Source: Lepeophtheirus salmonis
Lineage: Eukaryota > Arthropoda > Copepoda > Siphonostomatoida > Caligidae
Assembly: GCF_016086655.4 (NCBI RefSeq)
Contig: NC_052137.2
Coordinates: 33,748,007 to 33,812,006 of the forward strand
DNA length: 64,000 bases
Reading direction: 5' to 3'
The notes under the pieces were generated by a model that was given only the letters and a program-made list of their open reading frames with translations, was not told where the DNA came from and made no database searches. The translations under genes were made by a program, and so were the position numbers. Positions 23,181 through 35,019 of this stretch are shown piece after piece (the stretch's first letter is position 1; each line of letters begins with the position of its first letter).

Positions 23181-24469
23181 CGTTTCAAAATAACAACAAC
23201 GTCATCTAAATTTAATCAAAATCAAAAAAGGGCTGGGCTAAAAAGAAATCGGTGAATATTGCAATTTCATTTATTTCAAGTGCAAAAAAAATGAACTTCC
23301 AATGGATTATGGGATTAGTAAATGGAATTTAGTTTGTAGACATTTGACCGGAGATTCTTTTGCATATAAATTGCCAAATAAAAATTGATTTTTAACTGAA
23401 ATATCTGCGATTATCTGAACAATTTGTTTCTCTCTTTTTTTTTCCTTTTTTCATCAAACGTCAATTATCAGTTTAAAAAAAATAAATGACACAAGACGAT
23501 GCTTTTGGCGAAAAAAAATGTTGAAGGCATTCAGTAATATTTTCAATTTCCGGAACATTTTATTACATAATTTTTGCAATATCTGCATAAATAAAACAGT
23601 CAACGAGTGTTCTTTTTTCGACAACATTATTCTTCATAACTTTTTGGTTTTTTGCAAGTACAAAAAAAATATTGGTAGTTTTGTTTCTTTTACAATTCCA
23701 ATAAGGGGACGTCCACACGGAAACGTTTCTTGATGAAAACGCAAAATATTTTTCCGTTTTGGGCGTGTATCCACACTGCTTTAATCCAGACAAAGACGGC
23801 GTTTTATCATATTGAAAACGATATTTTTGGAAAAACTGGTACTAGAGTTGAAAAATCGTAAAACGCTCTTATTTTTTTTTAAATAGTCACGTCAGAAATG
23901 GTCAATGACGACATTGTCATACCGTCAATATAATTATAATTAGATAAGAGTGCAGTACTAAGTGGATGATTTGTACTCCAACGTAACACGGAGTAGTAGC
24001 TCAACTTCGTCATCTGTCCACACAATAGTTGACGCTTGAGTAAAAATCAAGTTATGAGACATTACACTTTTATTTATTTACTTAATAAATATTAACGGCC
24101 AAATAGTTTATAGACATATTTGTTTTCCATTATAGGATTTATGTTCAAATTTGAGGGATCTGATGAGATACTCAAGAATATCAGCTATAATTTAAAGTCT
24201 TCCATTAATTAATGTAAATAATGCGACACTAATTGGGCCATGTTATGACCTTTTGAATATAATTGGTCATATTCATAGCCTCCGATATTTGTTAATATAT
24301 TTTATAACGGAGCTGTTATTAAAATAAAACGAGTTGATCCGCTTTATCTTTACTCGACGATGAACAATATTATCTCTTGGAATGTTCTTAATAAATATAA
24401 CTGTGTTATACACTATTAATTATATGATTATGCGCCATTGTTATTAATTTTCCAAAAGGCTATAAATCA
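23181..24469. other. Spacer upstream of the DUF7869-like remnant, possibly its transposon end
   Basis: At 23707-23810 the plus strand has GGGGACGTCCACACGGAAAC and a second CCACACTG; GTCCACACAA recurs near 24018. The GTCCACAC words may be subterminal motifs of the element that carries the gene remnant that follows. No matching right end was found. Confidence 0.3.
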
Positions 24470-26090
24470 TGTTCGACAACATTTTCTCTGCCTCCTATGT
24501 CGATATTCGACCTTTGCATCATGACGTGACACTTCGTTGTGTGGATGAGGAAGAGAACGGGATGGTTCGTAGCTTTTGCAAAATAGGATGCAATTGTAAA
24601 ATAGGGCTTGAAGAATCCTGTTGAAAGAGAGATCCATTCTCTAAGTGGTTTTCTTTCTCGTAGGGATTATTCCTTGAAAATGGCGACAATTTACAAAAGT
24701 ACGCTTGGTCGTTTACATACTTAATATCTGGAAAATGGTCTTACTTTGAGGACACAGATCTATTGAGAATCCATCAAACAACCCTTACAATATGAGATTC
24801 ATGGGAAGGTATCAAGATATTTCTTGAAAACCTGACGATGAGCATAGCGTTTTTGTCCCTCGAAATTACCTTCTTATTCAGACTTCAAAGCTGTTGGTTT
24901 TCAAGTCATTGTACTAAATACATCTTATGCCAGAAATATGTTCAATCATGTCTGGACTTTGGTTATGAAAGATATTGTTGAAAAAATACATTTATAATGT
25001 AGTGGAAGAAAGCATGTCCTCAAATAGGAACTATGGGAAGGTGGAGTGACGTTTTCCATATATGTTAAGATCATTTGGAAACATTAGCTTCCTTGTATAG
25101 GGAGTCCATCATAAAAAAAATCCTTTAGACGATTGGACATTAAAAATTGACAGTTCCATAAAAAACATTTGGATTGTATTCAAATGGAAAGAAAAGACTA
25201 CAGCACACGAGTCAGTTATGCTAAATATAATAAAAATGAAGTTCAATTGCTGACAATGGAATTTTCGGAGGCTAAGTCCATTCCATGTTCATCTATTTAA
25301 AGATTTACTTCAAAAAACAATTGATATGCTGTTGAACATGAAGGAGCAGGGACATCTCACATATACCATACATGTTTGATGAAGCGGAACAAGTAAATTT
25401 ATATATTGTAATTTTAAAAAATTCTTACTTTCTTTATACTTATTACAGGAAAATTGCAAGAAAGGTTCTAAATGTATTGCATCCCTTTTATACCATGAAA
25501 TAATGCATTATATTTTTGTCCCTCGACCTGAAATTCAATGCGACAACAGTAGGTGGGAGATTTCTATCCATAATATTTGTATTTGTCAACTATTTTTTTT
25601 TTTTCTGCTTTTCAGAGGTCAGAATAAGAATTTCATTACTATGGGTCTTAGCATACATTGTAATCCTGGGAAAAGTGGATAAAATCTATGTTCATTTTCT
25701 AGTAGAGAGTTTTTCCAAATTTTCTGCTAATCTTTGGAATGATTTCTAAACCTTTTAGAAATTTAAAAAGTAAGATGGAGTTAAATGGTTCAAAATTGTC
25801 TGAAAAAAGATTATTAAATGGTTCAATTAATACTTTAGTAAGACTAAAGGAATAAAAGCATATCACGTATTTATGTTCTCCTCTGATCATCCTGGAATTG
25901 TAAGAATGAATGAGGGATCCAATAGTAAAGAAATAAAATCGTTAAGGCTATTAAAGAATAGGATTTCATCCAAGGAATTAACAATTTTGATTCCTGAAGA
26001 TTATTTATTTGAAGGTGCTTTTTTAAAAGAAGAAAGGAAATAATATCTAGAAAAAAATGTAGCTCCTCTGATCAATTGTGAGAAAAAGAG
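24470..26090 (+). pseudogene. Spliced DUF7869-like transposon gene remnant
   Basis: I infer a decayed gene of the DUF7869 type, a family of unclear function common in invertebrate genomes and usually repetitive. A 5' open segment (about 24470-24625) reads MFDNIFSASYVDIRPLHHDV and then CKIGCNCKIGLEESC. The core is assembled over two short introns. AEQ joins ENCKKGSKCIASLLYHEIM across 25393-25448 (GTAAAT...TTACAG). PRPEIQCDNS joins RGQNKNFITMGL across 25553-25615 (GTGGGA...TTTTCAG), restoring the D-N-x-x-G-Q-N-K-N signature. A one-base frame change near 25640 is followed by YIVILGKVDKIYVHFLVE and later by SSDHPGIVRMNEGSNSKEIK, ending at 26041. Several stops lie between 24625 and 25340, so it is not intact. 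The family name is from memory. Confidence 0.55.
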
Positions 26091-28335
26091 GAAAAAATTT
26101 ATATAAGAACTTATGGAGCACTGTTCGAGTCTACTACCTATATCAATCTCGTCTATCTCAAGTCTCGTCTACCTTTCAAGTCTCGAATTCGTTTTCAACA
26201 CCATACTCTCCTTCAAACTTGAATACGTTTCTTACGTCGAGCCCCCTCCTATATTTAATCAGCTTCCTTCCTCAAGTCCTCTTCCTACCTCATCATCATT
26301 AAGAGTTAAAGAATGGTGCTTCAATTGTATTGAGTGTTCCTAATATAAACGATATTTAAATAAAAAAGACCGAAAATGTAGATGGTGTATATTTTGCATT
26401 AACAAAAATTTAGAAGTGTTGTGTAAAAAGTTCATTTGTAAAAACATTAATAAATAGTTGAATCACTGTTCCTGATGTTCTTTATTTCAAAAAAAGTTAT
26501 TTTATGTTCAAAAATTCAAACCTGTGTAATGAGTATAACACATTGAGATGAAAGTTATATACACAAACCGAAATATCCAAATAATTTATCCTATTGTACA
26601 GATTTATCGAATCACTTTCAAGATTTTACATACATAAGGAAATCCAATGCTCAATAATCATAAATTATATTCCATATTAATTTTTCTCTTTGATTTAGCA
26701 AAGATCGATGGCTCACTAGTAATATATATATATAATAGAGTTTATAATAAAAACCGCATAAATTGAAAGGGATGACAAAGAAGAAGTATTACTCAACAAG
26801 ATCCAAAGTATTGTCATTCGATTCTTAAAATTTCTTAAAATAAAATGGACTCAAAAGTCAACTTCTGTACGTCCCATCCAATTTTTCCTCTCTTCATCTA
26901 GTATTTTTACTTCATTCCGTCTTTAATTTTGAGAGTTATGTATTATGTATATCATACAGGAGTGCAAAAAAAAAAAAAACCTTCCATCGATAATAAAAAT
27001 GTAATATAATGAATACAAAATAATCAAATATTGATGACATCAAGGAAATTAGGAATGCAGAAACATCCTCTCAGTTGCTCAAAAACACTTATTATATGAT
27101 TATAATTAAGGAATCACTGTCCTCCTCATACTCCAAAGAGCAAATTATGGCTTAAATTCTAACTCTATTTGATATTCCTCTGAATGATAATACAATTATA
27201 TTTGTCAGAGGCTAAAGCAAAATTTGAAGTGAAGGGATTCATTGGAAATATTAGAAGGCATTGGGCAAAGAGGCAAGAACAGTCTTAGACTTTTGTATTA
27301 TTATTTGTATTTCAAGTTGTGAGTCGAAGTATACAATAGTCAAAGGAGCTTTTCACTCTTTAACATCGACTACGAACCTCAAATGATATAAAGAGGATGA
27401 GTTCCTTCAATAAAAATTTCCAAATTAGGTGTTTCATTGAGGATTAACGGCTCAAAAACTCTCTTCATTAATAAATCCTAGTATCCACTCGAGAAGATAG
27501 TATAATTACGTTATCAAAAATTATCGTCAAATAAAGTAAAAAATAATTTAGAATTTTTTCGTTATCCTGATTTTTGTTCAATATTCCTTGTATGTTGACG
27601 CACCACATATGCCAAAATAAAATTAAATCTGGGACACAATATGTTTATTTTATTTTATTTTGACCGTAAATTTTTGCAATCTTTAAGTAGGAATAACGGA
27701 GCCTCTGTTGGGCTAATCAAAATATTTTATAAAAAGGAATAGAAGATAATTAGTTTAAGAATACAAATACATCCCACACTTTTTTGAGAAAAATTAGTAT
27801 ATGTAAGTATTTTCTGAATATTTTTTTTAATTTTCTTAATTAATTTGACCATTTTCAATTTCAATCTATTAATGATCATGTCTTTGATCTCTTGAATCAA
27901 GCCATATATTATTCAAATGCAAGCATAAAATTTTATCATTTGGGAAAATGTGAAAGTGAGAGAACTCAAGGGACCAAAGTTCGGAAGATTCTTAAAAATC
28001 TTATTCAATTTAAGAATAAATAATTTGATCCTTGGATTGATTTATAGTCAGAATAATCTTGCAAATCTATCATTAATAATAATGAAAATATAAATAAAAT
28101 TATATTTAAATTTAGAAATTGGAATAAATATTTATATACTTCATAAAATAATCTGTTTAAAAATACCCTCATTAAACTATGGACATATTTAAATTAATAT
28201 ACCTAACTATACATGGTCTATACTTATTTATTATTAATAAGGTCTATAAGTATTATTATACAATGAACAATTAAAAAACCATAAATATTTGAAGCGCCAT
28301 CTATGTTTTTAACATAGCTCACGCCGTTACCTTTA
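26091..28335. other. Intergenic DNA
   Basis: The first 250 bases (26113-26340) are less AT-rich and open in two frames with Ser/Leu-rich content, possibly the 3' part of the preceding remnant. The rest is AT-rich with no coding signal. Confidence 0.35.
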
Positions 28336-28601
28336 GTGTATCACGCAACCATATGTCCAAAAAGAAACAAAAAAGACTTGAAATCAATGGTTTTATTTTG
28401 GATAAAAGGTTGAGTAATACAATAAAGATAACGACGTGCAGGGCTCAGAGCGTTGATTGATCGAATTGAATTGAATTAGATGTGAACAATTCTTAACAAA
28501 TATAGAATAATAGTTCCTTAGTTGGGATGAAGAACTGAACAACGGCCTGATTTTGGGCTTTACTGTACTATTTTCTTCGGAAGAGAGGTTGCGTGATACA
28601 C
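28336..28601. mobile_element. 266-bp MITE with TIR GTGTATCACGCAACC
   Basis: A perfect 15-bp inverted repeat GTGTATCACGCAACC (28336-28350) pairs with GGTTGCGTGATACAC (28587-28601), and both are flanked by TA (28334-28335, 28602-28603). The inner strings AAAAAGAAACA...CTTGAAATCA recur next to related, diverged ends near 36050 (GTATCACACAACC) and 34125 (GCATCACTCAACC). It has no coding capacity. The TA flanks suggest mobilisation by a mariner-type transposase. Confidence 0.7.
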
Positions 28602-29049
28602 TAAATGTATTCAAGTTATGGAAGGATATGAATTATGTTCTATATGCAACAATTTTATTAGTTTAACTTAAATAACATGAACCTCTATTTTTTCGAGGGA
28701 AATCTCAAAAATGCAGATTTAAAATCATTTTAAAAACAGTATTAAAGTAAATATTCAGGTTTATAGTTTTTTAAAATGTGGATTGGTGTCTAGAATGATA
28801 GACACTGACTAAAGTAACGTGCCTTCATAAATGATTGATTACAGAGTTTTCATGCAGTCCTATAATTATGTAGGGGCAGCGTCATTAGACTCAACCTACA
28901 CACCAAGTGTGAGTAACCTTTCTTCTATTATGTACATTGTACATATGTATGTAATTATTATTTTGCATTACTGTGTCCTCTTTGTTTAAGTGAGATAAAT
29001 GGAGATTCAATTTGAGGTTGTTTGTAAGTTAACTACATATTATACCTAA
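28602..29049. other. Intergenic DNA
   Basis: No coding or repeat signal recognised. Confidence 0.35.
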
Positions 29050-29520
29050 AGGGGCGTCTGTAGGGGGTGGGCTGGAGCGGGTGTAGCACCCCCCACCCGC
29101 AAATGAAGGAATTTTTAATATTTGAAATTTTTAAATTACATTTTTCAATTAAAAAAAAATATATATTAATTTTCTGTTAACGGCTATTGAATTTTTAGAA
29201 ATTTTTCTCAAGAAATTTAATATTTAAATTTTTTTTTCGGAAAATTTTATATTTAAAATTTAGGTTTTTTAAATTTTTTTCCAAAAATTTAATATTTTGT
29301 CAATAGCGTGCATTTTTGAAATTTTAATCCGAAAAATTTAATATTTGAAATTGTTGTCCAAAAAAATAATTTTTTGTGAATAGCCGAGAATTTTTGAATG
29401 TTTTTACAAAAAAATTTTATATTTTCAGAATGGGTATGGATTTTTGAAATTTTTTCCATAAAAGTTAATAATTGAAATTAAATTTTTGAAATTATTTCAC
29501 CATACACTATACAGCCCCTA
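29050..29520. repeat. GC-capped AT-core repeat (copy at 29 kb)
   Basis: The left cap is GC-rich (AGGGGCGTCTGTAGGGGGTG, then GGGCTGGAGCGGGTGTAGCA, then CCCCCACCC). The core is a series of degenerate units, each built from GATTTTTGAAATTTTTTCC, AAAAATTTAATATTTGAAAT and a GTGAATAGC-like word, spaced about 50-65 bases. The right cap is reduced to ACAGCCCCTATAAG. Same architecture as the copies at 31, 41, 49, 52.6 and 61 kb. Confidence 0.65.
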
Positions 29521-29794
29521 TAAGTTATTACTTTTATCACGATCAGATAATTTTCTGTCTCATGACCAATAATGTATTTTTCTCTACTACATAACCAGCA
29601 AAAGAAAAATACAGAGGCGACAAAGATTTTTACGTGGCTACTTGACTTAGTTAGGAAGACAAATAATGTATATTCTGACATGGATAAGTTTAATGCAACC
29701 GTTGTGTTTAATCTTAGCTATTATGTTAAAATCCGAAGGGGAAAAATCAGCCTATTACATTGATAGCTGTTTCAGTAAAACACTTTCCCTTAAC

Positions 29795-29960
29795 TGGGGC
29801 GCCCACCAGGGGGTAGGGAAGGGACTTTTGCAACCACTATAAATTTCACCAGGATTAAAAATTTTTACGCAAAAATAGACTTAAAATATTATTTAAATAT
29901 AAAATCCAAGCCCCCAAAAAAAAAAAAAGAAAAAAGTTTACATTAAGTAAAGAAAGGGGC
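29795..29960. repeat. Fragment with GC-rich cap like the AT-core family
   Basis: GGGGCGCCCACCAGGGGGTA is followed by AT-rich sequence and a poly-A-rich stretch. It resembles a cap plus a truncated core. Confidence 0.35.
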
Positions 29961-30391
29961 TTGCAACAGACATAGGGTAAAATTATTTATAATTTATTTA
30001 AAAATCAGCTGCCTATGATGTTATGGTTTTGGAGGATAAAATATCACGTGATTCTGCTATAAAAATGATAATCTTCTATATTTCAATCATTCTAGAAATT
30101 TTTAGCGATTGATTTTTATTGTTTTTGGTAAACAAATTATTAAACAAATTTTTATTATTAAAATAAACTTTTAGAACATTTTTTCTTGTTGATCAAGTAC
30201 TTCCTAGTGTATTTCATATTTAAAAAAAATCCAAATTGAGGTCATAAGAAATGTAAATATTCTACTTTTGACTTCATTATTGGAATTCTTATACTTCAAA
30301 ATAGTTAAGTGCTAAATTTCAAGTGGTTAGCTCCTTTGGATAAAAAGATGTACAAGAAAATGTAGCGTCCTACAACGTCTTAAACGAGTAT

Positions 30392-30500
30392 CCATGTCCC
30401 AGAAACGACTCAGAATTATAGCTGAAATTCGGCACACTTAATCTACTCATGAATTTGAGCATTTGTGCCAAGAATCAGGGAAATCTGAGAGGGTAAGGTG
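30392..30500 (+). pseudogene. Mariner transposase HTH fragment
   Basis: The plus strand reads MSQKRLRIIAEIRHT, a stop, then STHEFEHLCQESGKSER. This is the pattern of the first helix-turn-helix of mariner-type transposases with one nonsense change. Nothing downstream continues it. Confidence 0.45.
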
Positions 30501-30991
30501 ACGTATTTTATTTATTTTGGTCGATTTAAAATAGATTGACCCGGATTACATATATATTTATACATTACACATTTTGTTGGCAAACTTTGATTTTTTTTTT
30601 GCAAAATAATACATGCTATAAACTATTCCATATTATCATCGCAAAACTACACGTGTCTGAACTACGTTAGGTTTAAATCTATCTTATAATCTGCATGAAT
30701 GTTGTCGTTAGTTGTCTTTACTTTTTGCAGAGATGTTGCAGAATAACACTTGCAAATATAACAAACATATCATAGAAATTTTAAGTTTCTTTTGATGTTC
30801 AATATTTATGTGACACACTGAAGTTTCATAATATTTTTGAATGTTATGATCCTAAGTGTATTAAAATTGCTTTTTTTTCTTGCCACATTCTTGAAATTAA
30901 TCATCCTACATATTTTCAAAATTTATAATTGCCATAGACACACTGAATTGAACTTGAAGTAGTCCATGACGTGGGTTTGGAATAAAAGTGT

Positions 30992-31425
30992 AGACAGGGG
31001 TGTCTGCAGGGTTGGGGGAGCTTGGTTCTTGGAAAATTAAAGTTTTTGGAAAAAAAATTTGAAAAATTAATAATTTTGGAAAAAAATTTTAAATATTAAA
31101 TTTTTGGGGAAAAATATAAAAAAACCCCAAGTATTTACTACAAAATAAATTTTTGTAAAAAATTTCACAAATTCACAGCTGTTCACAAAGAAATTAAATT
31201 TTTTGAACAAAAATTTCAAAAATTATATTTTTAATATAAAATGTTTTTAAAATTTAATTTTTGAGAAAAATTTGAAAATTTCATAACTATTTACAGAAAA
31301 TTAAATTAAAAAAAAAAATTTGAAAAATTAAAGTAAAATTAAAATATTATATTTTCTAGTAAAAAGACAAAATACCCTTTTTTTTGGGAGTGGGGCTACA
31401 GCCCCTCCAGCACACTTCCAGTGAA
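30992..31425. repeat. GC-capped AT-core repeat (copy at 31 kb)
   Basis: The left cap is CAGGGGTGTCTGCAGGGTTG and the right cap is GTGGGGCTACAGCCCCTCCA. The core carries the family units in the reverse orientation relative to the 29-kb copy (AAATTTCAAAAATT and TTCACAGCTGTTCACAAAG words). Confidence 0.65.
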
Positions 31426-32405
31426 GTATTTTATTATTGTTTTTATGATAAATAACCACGATCATGGATTAAGAGCCTTATAAGACTAAAGGCTGAGATT
31501 GTATATCCTATTCCTAATATTTTTTTTGGAGCTCATTTGTTTTGAATAATTGATCTTTTTATAGTTTTTTGTAATATAATTATCCTTATTTTCTACCAAT
31601 AAATCCGCAAAGTAAAAATAAAAATGAATAAAAACAAAATAAAAAAAGTAACATTTTAATTCAACAAATACCTACTTCTAGCATCGAAATTTTATGCTTT
31701 TTCCCCGTACTGTTTATGATATAACCTACACAAAAATCTGTTATCTAATAAAATATGATATTTCAATAAAGCAACACAACTTTCTTAAGCATGAAGAAAA
31801 TCGAATGAAATTTTCAGGAATTATAGATTACAGTATTTAAAAAAAGATGTTACCTTTAAATACCTAAAAAAAACAATAATATAAAGACAAAGTAATTTCA
31901 TATTGCCCAGTAATAAAGATTGAAGGTGGTAATGTCGGGTTAACATTTATTTACTTCGCATTAACAAATTGATTGTAAACGTAACGATATACTAGATAAA
32001 TACATTTTTTAAGATGCATTATGCTTTTTAATTGATCCAATACACTTTATTTGTGGTTTTGAAGACTATCTTGAAGTAACTTATTTTCCAACTAATGGTG
32101 CGATTAAACAAAGCAACGTATTGACAAAAAATAAACTGGATGAAAGATTAATGATTTATCTACATTGAATATAAATGACACCAAATTGATTTTCCCCATT
32201 TAAATAATAAAAATCCAGCATTCTTATGGAGATCTCCAAAACACTTCTAGACTTCCGTGCATGTCTTCTGCCAGTTTTTTACGCACCGTAAATCTACATT
32301 ATGTACATTATATTAATTATTGTATAATATTTTCAAGAAAAAATCCTACAAATAACACAAAGTGCAAAGAATGGATATAGTTTATAGTGTAATCCATGAC
32401 ACAAG
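31426..32405. other. Intergenic AT-rich DNA
   Basis: No coding signal. A short GC-richer patch at 32220-32300 has no recognisable frame. Confidence 0.35.
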
Positions 32406-33409
32406 ATGAATACATCATTAGAATCAGACTTTATTCTCATCTCTGAATCTCACAAAGATGAATTTATTGCTCATGTAATATATACCTTATCAATTGCTAA
32501 TCATCTATGTTCAAAAAATTTATGGAGAAATACACGAGTAAACCTATCCCTTCCCGAGGAGCCATCATTAAATTAATGGAGGATGTTGGTACTGATGTCA
32601 TTTATAGAAATACATATAAAAATGTCGTCCACACCAAATGACGATCAAGTTATCAGTAAAAAGTATAAAATATTTACTAATTTCGAAATGAAACTCTAAA
32701 TTTTGTACTATCTAACAGTAAGTATTCAATCTTTTTTTAAATCTAACCCTAAAATATGATTCTATTTTAGCTAAACATATCAAGAATTATGATACACAAC
32801 TCATTAAATAGTAAAAACAACTGCTTAAATGGTCACAACAACGGGGGTAGTAGCTTTGGATGGTTCGCAACTAGTTTGTCTGAGACTAGTTTCTTCCCTT
32901 AAAGACTTGGGTATGATCATTAAGTTTTGCAATATTACATAGTCAATAAAAATTACTTTTTTATCACTTAAGGCTTAGCTATGGTTAATAGGCTCCAAGA
33001 AATGATGTTCAGAAAACTCATAAAAGGCAAAAACAACTGCTTAAATGGTCACAACAACGGGGATAATTGCATTGGGTGTAGCATTATAATTACCAATTGT
33101 GTATATATGTTGTTATATAAGCATAAATAGCGGAGAAAAAAATCTTTTTTGATGCTCTTAATAAGGAGTAATATCGCCGGACATTACTACATAATTAGCT
33201 TTTGCTCTAAATCTTTACGATGTCATGTTAGAAAACTACAATAAGTCAAGAATGGTTGCCTGAATTGTCTTATCAGTTAAATTTGACTGCATGGATTAAC
33301 TTTTCTTTTTTTAGATAAATATGAAATAAATGAAAGTGGGATTCTAAAAGCTGTTCTTACTAAAATTGGAAGAAGATATGGATTGAAATCTAACATAATT
33401 TTATGATTT
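32406..33409 (+). other. Possible unrecognised spliced gene or gene remnant
   Basis: Several coding-like pieces share the plus strand. An ATG frame at 32406 runs about 56 codons (MNTSLESDFILISESHKDEF..., then IYTLSIANHLC). An overlapping frame contains SKPIPSRGAIIKLMEDVGTD up to a TGA near 32641. A strong donor follows TATCTAACA (GTAAGTATT at 32718). Acceptor ATTCTATTTTAG lies just before 32771. Acceptor TTTTCTTTTTTTAG at 33314 opens a segment reading KYEINESGILKAVLTKIGRR and YGLKSNIIL before a TGA at 33405-33407. Frames do not join cleanly across all junctions and I recognise no family. It may be a pseudogene, a gene with exons I misplace, or chance. Confidence 0.25.
32813..33062. repeat. 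34-bp perfect direct repeat
   Basis: Positions 32813-32846 and 33029-33062 are identical over 34 bases, including CTGCTTAAATGGTCACAACA. The similarity continues more weakly for about 40 bases upstream of each copy (CAAGAA...ACTCAT). The arrangement is a tandem duplication with a 216-bp offset inside the coding-like stretch. Confidence 0.75.
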
Positions 33410-33992
33410 ACTTTATTATTAATAATTATTAAAATCTCATCGGTAGAAATATATCTATCCTGTGCACAATTGTATATGCAACTTGCACATAAGGAAAAAA
33501 GGTGATGATCTTTTGATTAAACTCCACGTCTGGCTTGTATTTTGCAACCTCAAGTTATGACATATTGAACTGAATTCCGATGTTAGAACAAGAAGATATT
33601 ATTTGGATCAATCTATTATTTCAATATTCTGTATTTATAATTTATTGTTATTATTAGTTATATGATTCTAATTGTTTAATTTTGTATATTTAACTTAAAT
33701 GTATGATGGTTTATTTTTTAGTATGTAGATTATATTTAATTTAAGCCTTCTATTTTAAATTTGGAACTTCAAATATATTTCGAAATACTCTTATTTTGTC
33801 GTTTTATTAGTTATTTTTCTGAGAATATGGTTCACAATAAATTACTATTTCATGGAGTGTGACGTTTCCAAATCTACAGTAACGGATAAAAATCGTCTAA
33901 GTCAATTATACGTAGTATATCTTTATTATACATTTTGCTAATAAATACTTTCGTTACACCCTCAAAAATCATAATATAGCAGGCAACTGATT

Positions 33993-34031
33993 AATACTGA
34001 TGTGATTATGAGTGATAATCACATCAGTATT
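33993..34031. repeat. Perfect 17-bp stem hairpin, 5-nt loop
   Basis: AATACTGATGTGATTAT (33993-34009) is exactly complementary to 34015-34031, with GAGTG between. There is no T-run or known terminus next to it. It could be a cruciform or the collapsed ends of a small element. Confidence 0.8.
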
Positions 34032-34354
34032 TTAAACAATGATACCATGTGTCTTTCTCTCCCCTGTCTCCTCGCACGCGTTTTTCTCTACAATATTATC
34101 AACTATATCCATGACACAAGATGACCTTGACTGCATCACTCAACCTTTTTTCCAAATAAAGAAAAACAATATACTCGAAATTGTATGGTAGTTGAAAAAT
34201 TACGTCATACTTCTTTGATTAATTCGTTAATCCAGGGATACGGTAACTTTTTTTAAGCGTTACACCAAAAGAGCTCGTAATAAATTTAATTTACTCTAAG
34301 CTAATGGCATGGTTTTTTTCTTATAATGCCGTACTGGTTCTAGGAAAATTTGCT

Positions 34355-34449
34355 GAATGACATTTCGCCGAAGAACCATCTTCCGAATGTACATTTTGCC
34401 TACGGATAATTTGACAAACGAACATTTGACCAAAGGACCATTTTGGACA
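34355..34449. repeat. Degenerate 15-17-bp minisatellite
   Basis: Six imperfect units can be read in succession: GAATGACATTTCGCCGA, AGAACCATCTTCCGA, ATGTACATTTTGCCTA, CGGATAATTTGACAAA, CGAACATTTGACCAAA, GGACCATTTTGGACA. They share an ACATTT/CCATTT core and a C-C-R-A tail. Confidence 0.6.
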
Positions 34450-35019
34450 TTTGTCTGAAATGTATTATTTTTTTTCAGTTGTCGATTTGTCAACTCTTGG
34501 CTTAATTAATATTCGGAATGCTGATTTGTTGACCTCAAATATATATTTTTTAAATTGTAAATATCCCTACTATTGAATGTAAAATGGTCCAGCAGTTCAA
34601 GAGTATGACGTCATAGGCCAACTACCAGAAAATTTTGAGGTTTTTTCCCTTCCTCATTCTGGAGAAAAGGTTGAGAGATAAATATCAATAGAAGGAAGAT
34701 AGATATATCCATGGGATACACAGACAAGGGATGGAATAGAAAAAAGAAACTACTACTAGTCATTACAGACTATTTTGTCATAAGTACAACACTCTTTATT
34801 ATCAAAGTTTTTCAGCCGATTAATTTGCCAAATATGATCCTTTTTTTTTGTAACAAAATTTCTCATGAATACAGGAGGCATTTTCCGAGCGATTATGTTC
34901 GCCCCAACTTTTTCAATAACTTTTATATATTTATATTTCTCCTTGAAATTTTGATTGGAACTTATGTGAATATAATATATTGTCTGTTGTTTTATTTTTA
35001 GTACATTTAAGGTATACAG
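34450..35019. other. Intergenic DNA
   Basis: A 96-codon plus-strand frame at 34711-35001 is rich in F, I, Y and N, as expected from AT-rich noncoding DNA, and shows no motif. No other signal is visible. Confidence 0.35.

Noticed and set aside
32813..33062. CRISPR-like reading of the duplicated 34-bp block
   Set aside because: Only two copies, unequal flanks, eukaryotic context.
34711..35001. 96-codon plus-strand frame
   Set aside because: F/I/Y/N-rich composition as expected of AT-rich spacer, no motif and no splice context.
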